64,000 nucleotides of DNA, from assembly GCA_007844125.1 (NCBI GenBank), contig CM017571.1, forward strand, positions 1 through 64,000. Reading direction: 5' to 3'. Positions 11,477 through 24,081 of the stretch are shown in pieces. Within the stretch, counting starts at the first letter, position 1. Each line of letters opens with the position of its first letter. This DNA is from Sinonovacula constricta. Its lineage: Eukaryota; Mollusca; Bivalvia; Cardiida; Solecurtidae. The translations under genes and the position numbers were made by a program. The notes under the pieces are model-generated. The model searched no databases and had not been told where the DNA came from. It saw nothing but the letters and a program-made list of their open reading frames with translations.

Positions 11477-12343
11477 TCGGAAGTAAGAGAAACGTGGTAA
11501 AGACGTTGTGCATAAATTAGTATAAAATGGATACATTGCACAATGACGTTTATCTGCCATCTCTAGTATTTCATATTTAAATTTACTTATATATTACACA
11601 AAATAAAGTGTTATATTAAAATTGATATAAACATTTTCATAATACTTTTGCTGATTGAACAACCATAGTTCATATAAAGCACTCTTTGAAACCTTTTTCA
11701 TACGATCTGTGTTATGTCTCGAAAATTTCTCATTCACCTTATCAAGGAGTAAGAATGTGCAATTTATAAATATTATGTTTTATTCGCCAATTTATCAAAA
11801 CGATATGTGAAGCATTTCTCGTAGATATCGTCTTATCAACAGCGTAAATCACCACTTTAACACGTTTGTGTACGTGTTAGCACACATTTTAGGTGTAAAT
11901 GTGCATTTTTCAAATGATAGAGATCATAAGATCTGCAGCATGTTTGCTAAAACCAGACACACAGTAAATTTGGGTTAATGGGCGTTTTGGCAAATAGATG
12001 AAAAAATGAAAACATGACTTGCAAGATGGGGTTACAAAATTTAATGGCACGTTTGCCCGCATATTCTGTCATAGTTTATCCGTACTGAAACAAAACAGCT
12101 GCATGGTTGTGAAGCATTCCGAAATGAAAGCCATCTTTCCACCTCGTGCACTTCTTAAATTGTGATTGTGTCACAATTAGATAAAGTTACATTTTAAAGC
12201 CATTCTTGCTCCCGTTAAAAATAAATAACGTTTGTTTTAGCTCTTGAAAAAAAGGCAATTTGCAGGACGTTTTAGTTTGAGCCTTTGAAAGAAAGCATTA
12301 TTCTACTGCTACATATAAAACAATTTACAACATTGTGAAACAA

Positions 12344-12496
12344 TACCGCTCTAAGCGGTTAATGAGCAATTGAGCATACAATACAAATAATAGACAATAA
12401 CTAACAAATTCCAGTGCAAATAAATCATCTAAAAAAACACGGGAAATCAATTAAAAAGACTATAGTATGTTCACATCTATGACGTAACGTGCATCC
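12344..12496. repeat. ~150-bp segment duplicated at 44018-44160
   Basis: Shared words include ccgctctaagcggt, caaattccagtgcaaataaa, acacgggaaatcaat and catctatgacgtaacgtg, in the same order at both sites. No transposon ends are visible. It could be an old repeat or a duplicated intronic element. Confidence 0.6.
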
Positions 12497-14734
12497 TCAT
12501 GATCATTGTTCAATTTAACTTTTTTGTGTGCCATATGTAAACCCCGTTTGTTGACCTTTTTTTCATGAATGAAGGTGGTTCTAAATATTTAAGCATTACG
12601 AGTGATGTGTTGTAGATTTAACCTATTTTTACATTCATGACTAAATGGGCGACAAAGCTATGATTGAGGATTATAAACAGAAAACCAATCACTTTTTGGG
12701 GGCTATTTTTTTCATTTTATCCATTGTCAACTAGCATATTTACAGTTCCCCAATTGAATAAGTCAAACAACTTTAATTATATTTAAACTACAGATAATAT
12801 TTTAACCACAATGGACCAGATAAATGATCCTGTGAGGGATATTTTGGCTTTTGGAAAAGAAAGTAACAACACTTAAAAAAAACTACATTAAACAACCACA
12901 AATAATTTATCAAAACATAAAAATCTTTAAAAAAATCTGATCACTTGATTATAATGAAAAAAGCTGTCTAAAATACCGTCTTGTCTTTATGTTTGGAAGA
13001 ATGTAAAACGTTGCGACTGTTTTAAGCCATCCATCTTATTAAACACTCCGATATCACTTTTGATCTACAAATGCTTTGAAAACGCAAATTGTGTATACAC
13101 ACGTCATAGAAAGAACAATGATTGGTATTAAAGTGACGCAATAATTTTAAATAAATAGTAAATACTAAGGGATTGGTTCTATTGTGTCATGGACATGTAT
13201 AATTAATTAAATTTAAATTATTATTCCAGAGCAGGAAACCATCTTTAATAAAGAACCTTTCTAAATTTATTTATCTGTCTTTTTCTAAAAGGGAAACTAC
13301 ACTTCAACTTAATAATTAATAATCGATCTTTGTTTATTAATATTCATATTGTTAATGCAAAATCCATCTTAACCTTTTTTGCATTTGTATTTGTAAATGC
13401 TCATTTCACACTTTCTTTATGATGTTCTGGCAATGAACTGTATGTTTATGCCAATAAAATAAATTAATTGAAAAAGGCTATATTATTCATATCATACCAT
13501 TAAGTAAAGGGCGCGATTTGAGAAGATAAACATTGACAGCATGCATAATGCAAACATAGTATTGTTGTTGCATTTTAGTTTGGAGTTGGAACAAACAGCA
13601 CTTTAAAAATAATAAGAAAGGTTCTGTCAGGTCAAGGTCAACGGCGCCATTAAACGAATTTTTTTAGATCACGTTACATCGTCATCCGGGGTTATCAGCT
13701 GTGACGTCAATATCCTTTTATCTTTTACACATTCTTGCGTCGGGAAATGCGGGTATTTGTTTATGTTTTACACATTCTTAATACTGTTTTGCTTATGTTG
13801 GCAGCATAAAACCGTACAACGCTCCCTTTTTAAGCAAACTTTTACTAATCTGATTATTTTTGCAACGAAAAAATGATATGTTTAGAAATTCCAACCTTAA
13901 TGGCAAAACATTGAACTATTAAAAAACTGATACGAGTAAATAACAAATATTTTATATCGCATCTGTGGTACTAAGTTATCGGTTCGGACTTCAAGGGCGG
14001 ATCTTGGACGTTTCCTAGAAGGGGTGATTTTTTATATATGTTATAAAGGGATGTATGAGTTCGTGCCATTTATTCAAAATCGATTGTGCCTTTGCAAAGA
14101 AAAACAAGAAACGAACAAACACACGTGTACACTTGTATTATTTTAGGTTGCAACTATTGGGGGTTGGGAGTAGGCGAGTGGGCGGGGGCGGGGACGGGAG
14201 GAGGATCGGGACAGGCGTGCGGTATGTAAAAAAAGATTTTATTTAATATTATTTATTTTAGTTAATTTAAATTTAATTTACTCCAAATAGTAAGTAAGTA
14301 CTTTTAGTTGGAATCTTTGTGCTTTATTGCTGGTTGGTTTCTTTGGTATAATATCATTACAAGAAGAACCTTTGTGTTTTTTGTAAGTATTAGCACTAAA
14401 TCCATGTACACTATGTAAGTACAGTTAATCTTCGTTATCTCAAAGTCACTGGTACCTGGCAAAATACTTTGACATAAAAGAACTTTGAGATATCAGATTT
14501 TATGTTAGTCTGTGTATGATAAGTGAATTTTAAGATTTTTTACAACATGTTTTTGTATATTTCTTAAATGTCTAATTGTATTCATTTCCTATGTATTTAA
14601 TTGTATGTTTTTTAGCTAATCATTTATATTTAAAGAAAAACAACAACAAATGTTTGACGAATAATTTGCATTTCAATGACCAAATAAAAAAATGTTTTCT
14701 GAAAATGTACAGCCGAATGCCGTTCATTGACGCC

Positions 14735-15120
14735 CTGGATCTAGGTGAACAGTGAAGCTGAAATCTTGAATCGCCATTGCATAGCTATTTTCTAAACCAC
14801 GCTGCACAGTTAGCTATTTTTGAACTAAGAAAAAAACACGGGACAACTTACTTTTAATATCACGATACATCGTCATCCGGGTAATAAGCTCTGACGTCGA
14901 TATCTTGTTTAAGCAGATATCACTCTTGGATTTGGAAAGAATGAACATTTATATTGATCTCTTCGCGATTTGTACTTCCTGCAAATACAGGTAATGTTCA
15001 AAATCGTCTTTACTTATATTGCATTAAGGGCATATACAGGACGTATGCCCATATTTCACAGTAGTAACATGTCGTTACATGTATTTGATATAAGAATACT
15101 GTCGGATACCACCTTTAAGA
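14735..15120 (-). mobile_element. MITE, AGGTGGTATCC family (terminus feeds the 39-bp array)
   Basis: Typical internal words (gaacagtgaagctgaaatc, aaaccacgctgcacagttag, ctctgacgtcgatatc) lead to the end 'tatttgatataagaatactg tcggatacc'. That end is then tandemly repeated. Confidence 0.65.
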
Positions 15121-15467
15121 TATTTGATATAAGAAAACTGTCGGATACCACCTTTAAGATATTTGATATAAGAATACTGTCGGATACCACCTTTAAGATA
15201 TTTGATGTAAGAAAAATGTCGGATACCACCTTTAAGATATTTGATAAAAGAAAACTGTCGGATACCACCTTTAAGATATTTGATATAAGCAAACTGTCGG
15301 ATACCACCTTTAAGATATTTGATATAAGAATACTGTCGGATACCACCTTTAAGATATTTGATATAAGAAAACTGTCGGATACCACCTTTAAGATATTTGA
15401 TATAAGAAAACTGTCGGTTACCACCTTTAAATATTTGATATAAACAAACTGTCGGATACACTTTTAA
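15082..15467. repeat. 39-bp tandem array made of a MITE terminus (10 units)
   Basis: Ten units of tatttgatataagaaaactg followed by tcggataccacctttaaga, period 39. The unit is the inner-end plus terminal sequence of the AGGTGGTATCC MITE. Because 39 is a multiple of three, the array is open in several frames on both strands (13-residue repeats); these frames are by-products, not genes. Confidence 0.92.
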
Positions 15468-16438
15468 AGGGGAGATCTTTCCCCAATGTCCCTCGCGCTG
15501 CCACTTTAATTTATATGGGTAAACCGACATAGAAACATCGCAGTCTGGCATTTTTTTTCATCGCAGCGTGACGTCCCGATAAGATCGCAGGAATTATCAG
15601 CGGCCGTAAACTATACTATTGCGGCCCAGATCTATTTCGAACCCAATTTTATAGTCCACTTCTGTTCCAATAGCTGTACCTCGGTCGACCTTGAGATCCT
15701 AACATAACACAATCACAAAAAAGGGCACCTTGGGTTTAATTCATGGAAATAAGACATTGTATCGAATGATTATTAGCAATTGGGATCACCATGTACATTC
15801 GTTACACTGAGTCATCTTTGTGTACATGTATATACAACGGTGCTGCTGTTTGTAACTATTAGTTTCAGAATAAATTGACTGGTACAGAAAATGGTTAAAA
15901 CGATGTTTATTTGTCATGTGTTATGGATAATTGCGTAATATATAGTAATATAGGCCGGTATTCACCTGATATTCTTAAGTAAGAATTGCTCAAGTCAAGG
16001 ATTTCAATCCACAATATCTTCATTTTGTATTTAGCTACATGTCTGTATTTCTGTATGTCACTGTAACTTTGCAACTTTCAGCTTAAAATCACATTGAAAC
16101 TTCATAAATAAGCTTATTTTAGTTGGTATGAAAATTGTGACTAGGGCTTAAGTCATGACTAAGGCTAAATAATAATTGGTGAATACGGCCGTAGTTAAAT
16201 CCAATTTGATTTAGCAATCCATTTCTGTTTGCTTCTTGGCTAAATAACAAGACAGGGTAATAAGGTAAAGTGTATTTTGTGTTGAGTTTATGTATAAAAA
16301 ATAACTCTTGTCTTTGGAAGAGAAGAAAAGATTATATGTATTTTGTACATTTTACAAATTTGAGCTCTATAAAACATGCTAATACACATAAGCTAAATTG
16401 GTGACTTTAATATTTGAAAGTACTGTCCCTGACATATT

Positions 16439-16560
16439 ATGTATTCGAAACGATTGTCTGATGTTATAAGAATTGTTAACCTTTTGAACAGTCTTCCTTC
16501 CGACTTTAAACATGTTTCATCTTTATTTGCCTTTACGATTCAGATGCTGGGAACCGCATC
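16439..16560 (+). pseudogene. Possible LINE reverse-transcriptase C-terminal relic
   Basis: The frame from 16439 reads SDVIRIVNLLNSLPSDF, which resembles the R(V/I)VN.WNSLP..V motif near the C-terminus of many non-LTR reverse transcriptases, including the following 'S...F'. It is short with no other RT motif nearby, so this is tentative. Confidence 0.3.
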
Positions 16561-16658
16561 TAAAATAAAACACTGTTCTTTCGTATTATTGTTATGTCTT
16601 TGTTACAATTATTTGAAGTTATTCCTACAATATAAAGCAACAATTGTATTACTGTAAG

Positions 16659-16785
16659 CATCGTCGGACACCCACGACCGATCCATTCCATAACTCTCCA
16701 TTCATCGCACGTCGGATATTTAGTTCACTTTTCGTCGTTTCTGGTAATGATATTTCGTTGGTCGCTTCATAATCCGATGAATATA
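16659..16785 (+). mobile_element. Solo arm of MULE-type CATCGTCGG family
   Basis: Starts CATCGTCGGACACCCACGAC and parallels 1274-1400 to 'cttcataatccgatga'. It is cut off by the TA microsatellite region, with no right arm. Confidence 0.7.
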
Positions 16786-16799
16786 TGAATGTAATTTTA

Positions 16800-16925
<126 letters not shown>

Positions 16926-17291
16926 ATATATTATAAAATTGCTTGCTTGCTTTCTATTTCACTTCCAACTTTAAAGGATTGAATAAGAACATAGAGGTAA
17001 AGTTAAATTACATGAATAAATGGTTCTTGTCACGACGCGAACATTAACTTTAAAACTTTGATAAACAAAGTATTCAAGACATTAGATAAAAAGTACACAC
17101 TCGCTTACAATAATAGCACATCTCGTACATTAGACGCCAATTTTCATATTCAAAACAAAAATATACGTGTCACAACTCCCGAATCTCAGCTTTACTTTCT
17201 GAACACTTTCGACAAATCTTGCATACATGTAACGTGAAACGTAAAAATAAAAAGTGAAAAAACGACACAACCCCCAAAATAACTGAATGTC

Positions 17292-17779
17292 TTTAAAGGT
17301 GGTATTCGACAGTTTGTCTAGATCAAATACAGGTAACAATATCTGACCACTGCATAAACCACTGCATAAACTCACACTTAGGTCTAGTCTAAAAAGAACG
17401 ATTGTGAACTTCAGATCATTTGTAAGACTGTACAACTAAAAACACTGTCAACTGTCAATTCTTTCCAAATCTATAAATAGGCACTACCGGGATTTCTGCA
17501 AAAATAATCATCGACGGCAGGGCGGATTACCCGGATGATGACATCATGTAATCTCAAAATTAAGTGGTCATGTAAATTTCTTAGTTATATGCTATTTGTG
17601 CAGCTTGGCTCAGGAAGAAAATATTTTTTTTCTAATAACGATTGGGTGTTATGCTTTACTTTTCACATAATTGTAAAACATCAATAAACAACACTTGGCT
17701 AGATCTGTTCAGGCAACAATAATTAATTTGGTTGTTTGAGAAATATTTTAGGTCCAAACTGTTGCCAACCACCTTTAAG
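17292..17779 (+). mobile_element. MITE, AGGTGGTATCC family, good full-length copy
   Basis: Starts 'ttaaaggtggtattcgacag' and ends 'gtccaaactgttgccaacca cctttaag', about 488 bp. The ends are inverted and flanked by TTAA-like bases on both sides, but the TTAA could be part of the terminus, so the superfamily stays open. It has no coding capacity. Confidence 0.8.
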
Positions 17780-18026
17780 ATGGCGGCAATGTGCGTGCAG
17801 TCGGAGTTATCTTATCTTGAATCCTACTCTTCAACGCGCGCACGGAAAAGTCATTAAGACGCCCGCGCTTTGCACCCGTGGTTATGATAAGACTCCGCGA
17901 TATCAACGAGAACGAGAAAATGTAAATTCAAATACCACACTCAGTCGTCTCTCCTCTCTAATAATGGCCCGAATTGGGAGAAGAGCTCATCATTTATACA
18001 AACCCTATCGTATTTACAGACGGTAA
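17778..18026 (+). other. CpG-rich stretch with ATG-initiated frames (possible first exon, tentative)
   Basis: Directly after the MITE comes 'aagATGGCGGCAATGTGCGTG', a strong start context giving 25 codons. The stretch is CpG-rich (ttcaacgcgcgcacgg; acgcccgcgctttgcacccg), unlike the AT-rich surroundings. A later ATG (17963, aataATGGCCCGAATTGGG) opens 20 codons running into 'gacggtaagc', a donor-like site. No homology is recognised. It could be a promoter/first exon of an unseen gene or transposon-derived. Confidence 0.25.
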
Positions 18027-18299
18027 GCTGTATTTAGGTAAATTCTATTTTGTTTTGGACAAACACGTGTTTATGTTTTATTTGTACAAAAGCAAGTTAA
18101 GAATGGCAATGAAACTTGGTTAAATGTGCATTTGATGTGTGATTTTTGTGATAGCGAATATAAGTAGCTCTTGGAAAAAATATTAAATGCTTCATGAAAG
18201 GTAAATGTATCCATTCATTTAAGTCTCATTAATGTTCACAACTTATGTTTTAAACCAGGAAAACAGTAGAACAAAAGTATGTACATTGGCATACAAACA

Positions 18300-18416
18300 T
18301 CTCTGTCTGTCTGTCTGTCTGTCTCTCTGTCTGTCTGTCTCTGTCTGTATGTCTGTCTGTCTCTGTCTGTCTGTCTGTCTGTCTCTCTTTCTCTTTCTGT
18401 CTCTCTTTCTCTTTCT

Positions 18417-18491
<75 letters not shown>

Positions 18492-18510
18492 CTCTCTCGC
18501 TCTCTCATGT
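18300..18510. repeat. (TCTG)n / (TC)n compound microsatellite
   Basis: Tracts of tctg at 18300-18385 pass into ctctttctctt and then about 70 bases of pure TC. Long open frames across it are artefacts. Confidence 0.97.
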
Positions 18511-18579
18511 CATGTACAATTAAAATTAAACCAAACTCACGCCTAAGACCAGGTCCCATTAGAATCTCAAAATATATAT

Positions 18580-18810
18580 AAAGGTGGTATCCGACAGTTT
18601 TGACTAAAGATTTTATCAAATAATTCATTGTTACCTGAAAATGTCTTGAAAAATGCTATTTATTGATACCCTAGATTTGTGTGAACAGCGAAGCATAAAC
18701 CCAACTCGTCATTGCAAAAAGGTAATTATGAAAAATATCACATAGGCAAGGGAAAGATATCATTAGTATGTATTACATGTAGATATAAACTGTCGAATAC
18801 CACCTTTAAC
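18580..18810 (-). mobile_element. Short MITE derivative, AGGTGGTATCC family
   Basis: Ends 'aaaggtggtatccgacagtt' and '...aaactgtcgaataccacctttaa' only about 230 bp apart: an internally deleted copy. A fragment of SINE family 2 (aaggcagcactatatatgct) lies immediately after it at 18810-18870. Confidence 0.75.
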
Positions 18811-20092
18811 ACAATAAAGGCAGCACTATATATGCTTCAAGTGGACACCGATAATAGAAATACTGTTGGTGTGACGAAAAACGAAAAAAAACAAACAACA
18901 AATAATGTAACAGTAAATACAGCAAAACTTTAAAACTATATTATTATACAATTTTCTCTAAACTTGTTATACGATTTTCTCTAAACTGCTTTTACTATTA
19001 TCTCTTAACATGTTATACGAATTTCTCTAAACATGCTATACGACTTTCTCTAAACTTGTTATACGATTTTCGTCTGCTACAAGTGAGTCTTCTACACTCT
19101 TTCTTTTACTAAATCAGTGACTATATTATACGAGTATATCTGTTTTACCGTGTTTAATTTACACTTATTTACACTAATTTACACTAATTAACACCCATAG
19201 TTTGATTCTTATTAAATTAAAATCTTCAAAGAGTGTTACAGTCTTACAGTGATGGTGATTGTATTACGGTGCGAAGTTGGGAATTGACATCATATAGTGG
19301 TGATTTTTAAAGTGCCTTTTATGCATAATGTGAACATTCAACAATATCATGTTGTTGTTGTTGCTGTTGTTGTGTTTGTTTCTGGGATATGTGTGCCAGC
19401 GAGTACCGAAATTCCTGACCAAAATGTATACTATTCCAAACTTTGTTAAAGGTTTTTTTGTAATTTATACAATATTTAACAAATTATCCAGAAATTTTAT
19501 GGCGGTAAACTTTATTTGTATTGTACTGTGTTGTTATTACACATTACACTGATTCCATCCTTAAAATAAGTGATTTATTTGATTATAGAAATATGAAAAT
19601 GCAATTGCCTGATGTTTTGTTTCCATGACAACGCATTGCTTAATAAGCATAATCGGAAAAAGATTTTTGTTAAAGGAACACACATTAATCCGCTTTTAAC
19701 TAGCATTCATGGTTAAATCATTAAAAAATTACAAGCCAAAATCCATGTTTTGCATTTGTGAGAAAATACCTTAAAACTACGTTGACTTCTTTAAAAGTAA
19801 GTGTGAATTTTGCGTATTTCTATTTTAATTTTACATATGTCTACTTATTTAATACTTAAATTCCAGCCATTGAATTCGTTGATCATTAGTTGCATTCCAT
19901 GTATGCTTAGGGCTAACAAATGCACGGTGCAAAGATCCGTCAGCAGTTTAATTGACGACTGATGATTGTTTAATTAATTATTGTCATGCACAAAAAGCTG
20001 TCAATTTAGGTCCAACGTTGCTTGTTAATATATGCAACACATTTAAAGCAATGAGAGTTGTCAGTCGCCAACTTCTGTAATTTTGACACATT

Positions 20093-20590
20093 TTTAAGGT
20101 GGTATCCGACAGTATGCCTATATCAAAAACATGCAACAAAATTTTTACAACTGTTTAACGGAACAAAGGCATAACGTCTGTATACACTCATACTTTACTC
20201 TAAGCAAAGACGATTTTAAACACTACCTATATTGTATCGAAGTACAAATCGCAAAAAAAGTCACTCTAGATGTTCATTCTTTCTAAATCTATAAATAGTA
20301 AATACGATAGTGATCTCTGATGAAAATAGATGTCACCGTCAGAGCGGACTACGCATATTAAGATATAACGTGATCTCAAAAGTAAGTTGTCACATGGTTT
20401 TCTTAGTCTAAAAATAGATCTCTGCAGCGTGACTTAGATGAGAAATACCGGTCTGCAATGACGAGTGGAGATTTCACTGCTCACACAGATCTAGGACATC
20501 GATAAACGGCATTGCAGGAACTTTTCAGGTGACACTGACTAACGTGGTTCTTTGAGAAAAAAATATTTTGTCCAAACTGTAGGATCCATA
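20093..20590 (+). mobile_element. MITE, AGGTGGTATCC family
   Basis: From 'taaggtggtatccgacagta' to 'tccaaactgtaggatccatacc', about 495 bp, collinear with 17292-17779. It abuts another copy end to end. Confidence 0.75.
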
Positions 20591-21375
20591 CCAAATGGTA
20601 ACCGACAGTTTGCCTACAGAAAATACATGTTATAATATGTGATGCATGTTTAGGGGAATACGGCATTATATCTATATACACCCATACTATAATCTAAGCA
20701 AAGACGAATTTCAATGCTACCTTGGCTGTAAGACAGTACAAATCATAAAAAAAACCGCTTTGAATCTTCGTTCTTTTCAAATCTATGCATATGCACGATG
20801 GGGATTTCTGCTAAAAATAGATATCGATGTCACAGCGAATTACCCGGATGTTCATATAACGTGATCTCAGTTTAAAAATAACTAACTGTTAGAAAAATCA
20901 GATGGAAAATACCTTTATGTAATGACCAGTGGTGTGTTATGCTTTGCATTTCACTTAGATGTAACCGGCCGCAATAGCTCAGGCGGTAGAGCGTCGACTT
21001 GCGGATCGGAAGGTCGTGGGTTCGAACCCCGGCCGGGTCAAACCAAAGACTTTAAAGTTGGTAGTAGAGGCTTCCCTATTAACGCTCAGGGCTAAGGTCA
21101 CAGCATTACGCCTGACTCGTCGGTGTCAGTATAATGGACCGGCTGGATTCAGTCCCTGGGCACCTCATAAGTGCCCCTGTGCTATAATGATAGAAATGTC
21201 GCTGCGCAGTATCGGCAAAAATGCCGGCTAATCCTAATCCCAATCCCTCACTTAGATGTAGGGCATCAATAAAAAAAAACATTTATACATGAAGGGATCT
21301 ATTCATGTAACAAAAATTTACCTGGGATTTTGAGAGAAAAAAAGTTGGTCCAAACTGTCGGATACCAACTTTAAG
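20591..21375 (+). mobile_element. MITE, AGGTGGTATCC family, carrying a nested SINE
   Basis: Starts 'aaatggtaaccgacagtttg cctac' and ends 'aaactgtcggataccaactttaa'. Removing the SINE (20964-21247) and one target duplication leaves about 490 bp, the standard length. Confidence 0.8.
20964..21247 (+). repeat. SINE family 1, full copy with 13-bp TSD
   Basis: A 284-bp tRNA-derived SINE: head ccggccgcaatagctcaggc (box A), ggttcgaacccc (box B), an unrelated body and a CCAATCC-type tail. It is flanked by tcacttagatgta at 20951-20963 and 21248-21260, a perfect 13-bp target-site duplication as made by LINE-driven retroposition. Confidence 0.95.
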
Positions 21376-22091
21376 AATAAACCACGAGCGCGATAAAAAA
21401 GTCGGTAATATGTACAGTTTTATATAGAACAAAATTCTTCTGTACAAAAAAAATCGTCAATGTCGACAAGGATATGGCACTAAGCCCTGTAGAAATATTT
21501 ACTAGATTGCTTTAGTTCGAACGATGAGGAAGCAAATCAGCCTGTCGCAAAATCTGTCAAATGTGTGCCATTAAGACTTGCGGTGCAGCGTTTTTTTTCT
21601 GCTAGACCGTGAAAAAAACTCAAGCGTATTTTAGCAATCAAGAAGCATTGGTTGTCGTCAGCGAGTAATGAGACACTCGTTATCTTTCACTTGTGAGCTG
21701 TGACAGATAATGGCGACCGAAAGAATACAACGCGCCGTATAATAAGAATTGAACCTCCAAGGCGCTAATTCTGAGCACATTTTGCCGGAAATGTTTTGAC
21801 ATTTACATCATTGTCATCAGCACACATTGCACGACTAGCGATAGTTGTACAGTGATTTTCTAATGCCGCGCATTGCATACAATTAAGGGGTGGGCTGGAA
21901 TTCTATTAACAGAGGTTATGTGGGAAGAATGGTTAAGTTTGTGAGCGAAAAAAAACGGAGATAGAGGAAGAAATGACGAGAAAGGTATTGGGAGAGGGAA
22001 ATGTTAAGGAAACATATGGAGTAAGAAATTAACATGTAAGCAAGACATGATTTTGTTTTGAGAAATTGAGAAATGCAGTAAATAGAAAGAG

Positions 22092-22124
22092 GGGGGGGGG
22101 GGGGGGGGGAGGGGGGGGGGGGGG
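22092..22124. repeat. Poly-G tract
   Basis: About 32 bases almost only G, interrupted by one A. It is a G-quadruplex candidate on the plus strand (C-rich on the transcribed-gene strand), in the intron about 440 bp from the TM7 exon. Confidence 0.9.
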
Positions 22125-22565
22125 AAAGAAGACAAAAGAGAAAGGAGGGAAATAAAAAAGTTTAATGTGAATAAAAATTATCTTGAACGAGGCGGCGGGT
22201 GAAGTTATGACTGCATTAAAGACTGTAGATAAACCATAAAAATACAGTTCAAAAAATAAATATAACTTCGACGTATCTATACATGTAGGTCTTACGATAA
22301 TATATGCATTTGCAATGTTCTAGATCTACAAGATTAAATTATTTCCCCTGAAACAACAACAACAACAACAACAACAAAAACAACAACAACACATGTTTGG
22401 TTTGTTTTGATGTTAAATTTAACAAATTCTAAAGAAGCATAACTGTAATACTTACGCTTCTAGACACACCAAAATTCCAATCCAGCAAAACTTTAAACAT
22501 AACGTCATAATTATATATCATGACGTAACGCATTCTATTAACGACGTCATCATCATGTAACTTAC

Positions 22566-22690
22566 CTTGCAATGCGAGCGCCTCGACGTTCGAGTTCTGT
22601 ATATGCGCCATGTAGCCCAGGACAGCGAACACGACAAAGCCAGCAAGAAGACTGGTGAAACAGTTGATGGAAGCGGTTACCATGGCATCC
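22566..22690 (-). CDS. SLC6 transporter, exon with TM7
   Basis: Seventh visible exon. The first G completes ATG (Met), then DAMVTASINCFTSLLAGFVV, FAVLGYMA and HIQNSNVEALALQ, ending with G of a Gly codon. TM7 carries Asn (INCFTS) and Ser at the positions that help hold chloride and Na1 in the family. GF(V/I)(V/I)F.VLGYMA is invariant in animal monoamine transporters. The Met before DA is unusual, since relatives mostly have R, Q or K there. It depends on the AT|GT donor choice of the previous exon, which is the only one that keeps the frame. The donor here is gtaagt. Confidence 0.95.
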
Positions 22691-22856
22691 CTAAAGACAG
22701 AAACGTAAAAAAACCCTGACAATTTCTCACGAATCTCATTATTATATAAGCCACAACTTTCTTTGATCTAATAATCAGGTATACAGCTGTTTTCTTCTTA
22801 TTGGTATCAATGGCCTTTTTTTTGAAGGGGGAGAGGTGGGGGTGGGGGGGGGGGGG

Positions 22857-22930
22857 CGTCGCCCGTGGCCGAGCGGTTTAATACGCCAACTTGTAACTCC
22901 TCAGCCCCTAATCGCGTGGGTTCGATCTTA
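22857..22930 (+). repeat. SINE family 3 head (tRNA Leu/Ser-like), fragment
   Basis: gcccgtggccgagcggttta followed by aacttgtaactcct and gtgggttcgatctt. This is the same head as the minus-strand family 3 copies, without the tail. It is not a tRNA gene: the acceptor-stem 3' half and anticodon arm do not fold. Confidence 0.55.
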
Positions 22931-23047
22931 AGATTTTTGATGAAACGCAACCGCGGTCTTTCCAAGTGGCTCTGTCCAATCGTCTCAAGGTCATAGAGCA
23001 ATTTGAATCTGATGCATTAAACAATTTTAATAGCATACATTTCAAAC

Positions 23048-23312
23048 GTAGACTGCGTTCCATCCTACATCTTAAGATCGATTTAAAAACAACGTTCTAA
23101 AACTTCGGTCTTACGATCACTCCTAAGTGCGTTTCAACAAACTGTCTTAAGTGCGACTAGTAGCAAATCGGTCCACGTCTCTCTAAAGATTTAAGAGCGA
23201 TTTCGCTTTGAGGTCGATTTCAGAAATATTAATGAAAAACTCTTAAGACGAAAAATTATTCTTAAAAGAGAAAAAAAAAAACGATCTTAAGATTTATTTC
23301 GAAACGACCACT
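23048..23312 (-). mobile_element. MITE, GTGCGTTTCAT family
   Basis: Related to 46815-47055 and 47274-47530: inverted end sequences (gcgttccatcctacatctta / ttaagatttatttcgaaacg) and the common inner word agatttaagagcgatttcgc. Confidence 0.7.
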
Positions 23313-23819
23313 AAATCTATTTAGTTTGACAATCAAGTGCTCGATGATTTTTAATAAAGCACAGCAAGCAGAATAAATGGGGAAAAATAGTCTTAAACGT
23401 GTTGGCTTTGTAAACAATTTATTACATACGTGTTATTGTGATTGTTTTAGTCAAGCCTCTCAAGTAATGTTTGATTCGTTTGTTTTATTTGTTTCCAAAC
23501 TACATGTATACTCAAATGCAAAAAAACAACAACAAAAATAACAATAACACTTCAGCTACAGAAGACACACATACATAACAACCAAAATGTAGTTTTCTTA
23601 TTTCTCAAAAAGAGACACCTTAAATAAAAAATTTAGGCGAAAATTATCTACAATTTTAAAACTAGGGAATTTTCTAAAATTTGGCAGTCGTGTCTACAGT
23701 TAAGTTAACAAGACATCAGTTGTGATAATTTTCAAATTCTGTAGGTTTTATATTACACTTGTTTTAGCTTAATGTAAACATTGATGCTCTTGTTCTGTTT
23801 AAGGATATTTACTACAACT

Positions 23820-24081
23820 GAGGTATAGCGTCGGCTTGCGGATCGGGAGGTCGTGGGTTCAAACCCCGGCCGGGTCAAACCAAAGACTTTAAAGTTGCTA
23901 GTAGTGGCTTCCCTCCTAACGCTCGGGGCTAAGGAGACAGCATTACGCCTGACTCATCGGTGTCAGTAAAATGGACCGGTCGGGTTCAGTCCCTGGGCAC
24001 CTCATAAGTGCCCCTGTGCTTTAATGATAGAAATGTCGCTGCACATTATCGGTAAAAATGCCGGCTAATCCAATCCAATCC
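23820..24081 (+). repeat. SINE family 1, head-truncated, 12-bp TSD
   Basis: Starts inside box A (aggtatagcgtcggcttgcg) and ends with ctaatccaatccaatc. Both sides show tttactacaact (23808-23819; 24082-24093), a perfect 12-bp duplication, so the head was lost at insertion and not later. Confidence 0.93.

Noticed and set aside
14970..15551. 157- and 158-codon frames of 13-residue repeats
   Set aside because: Produced by the 39-bp array of a transposon end; open on both strands.
20964..21036. tRNA gene (box A and box B present)
   Set aside because: The head belongs to a 284-bp SINE with its own TSD, and sister copies share the same degenerate head. The same holds for 5004, 42188, 63708 and 22857.
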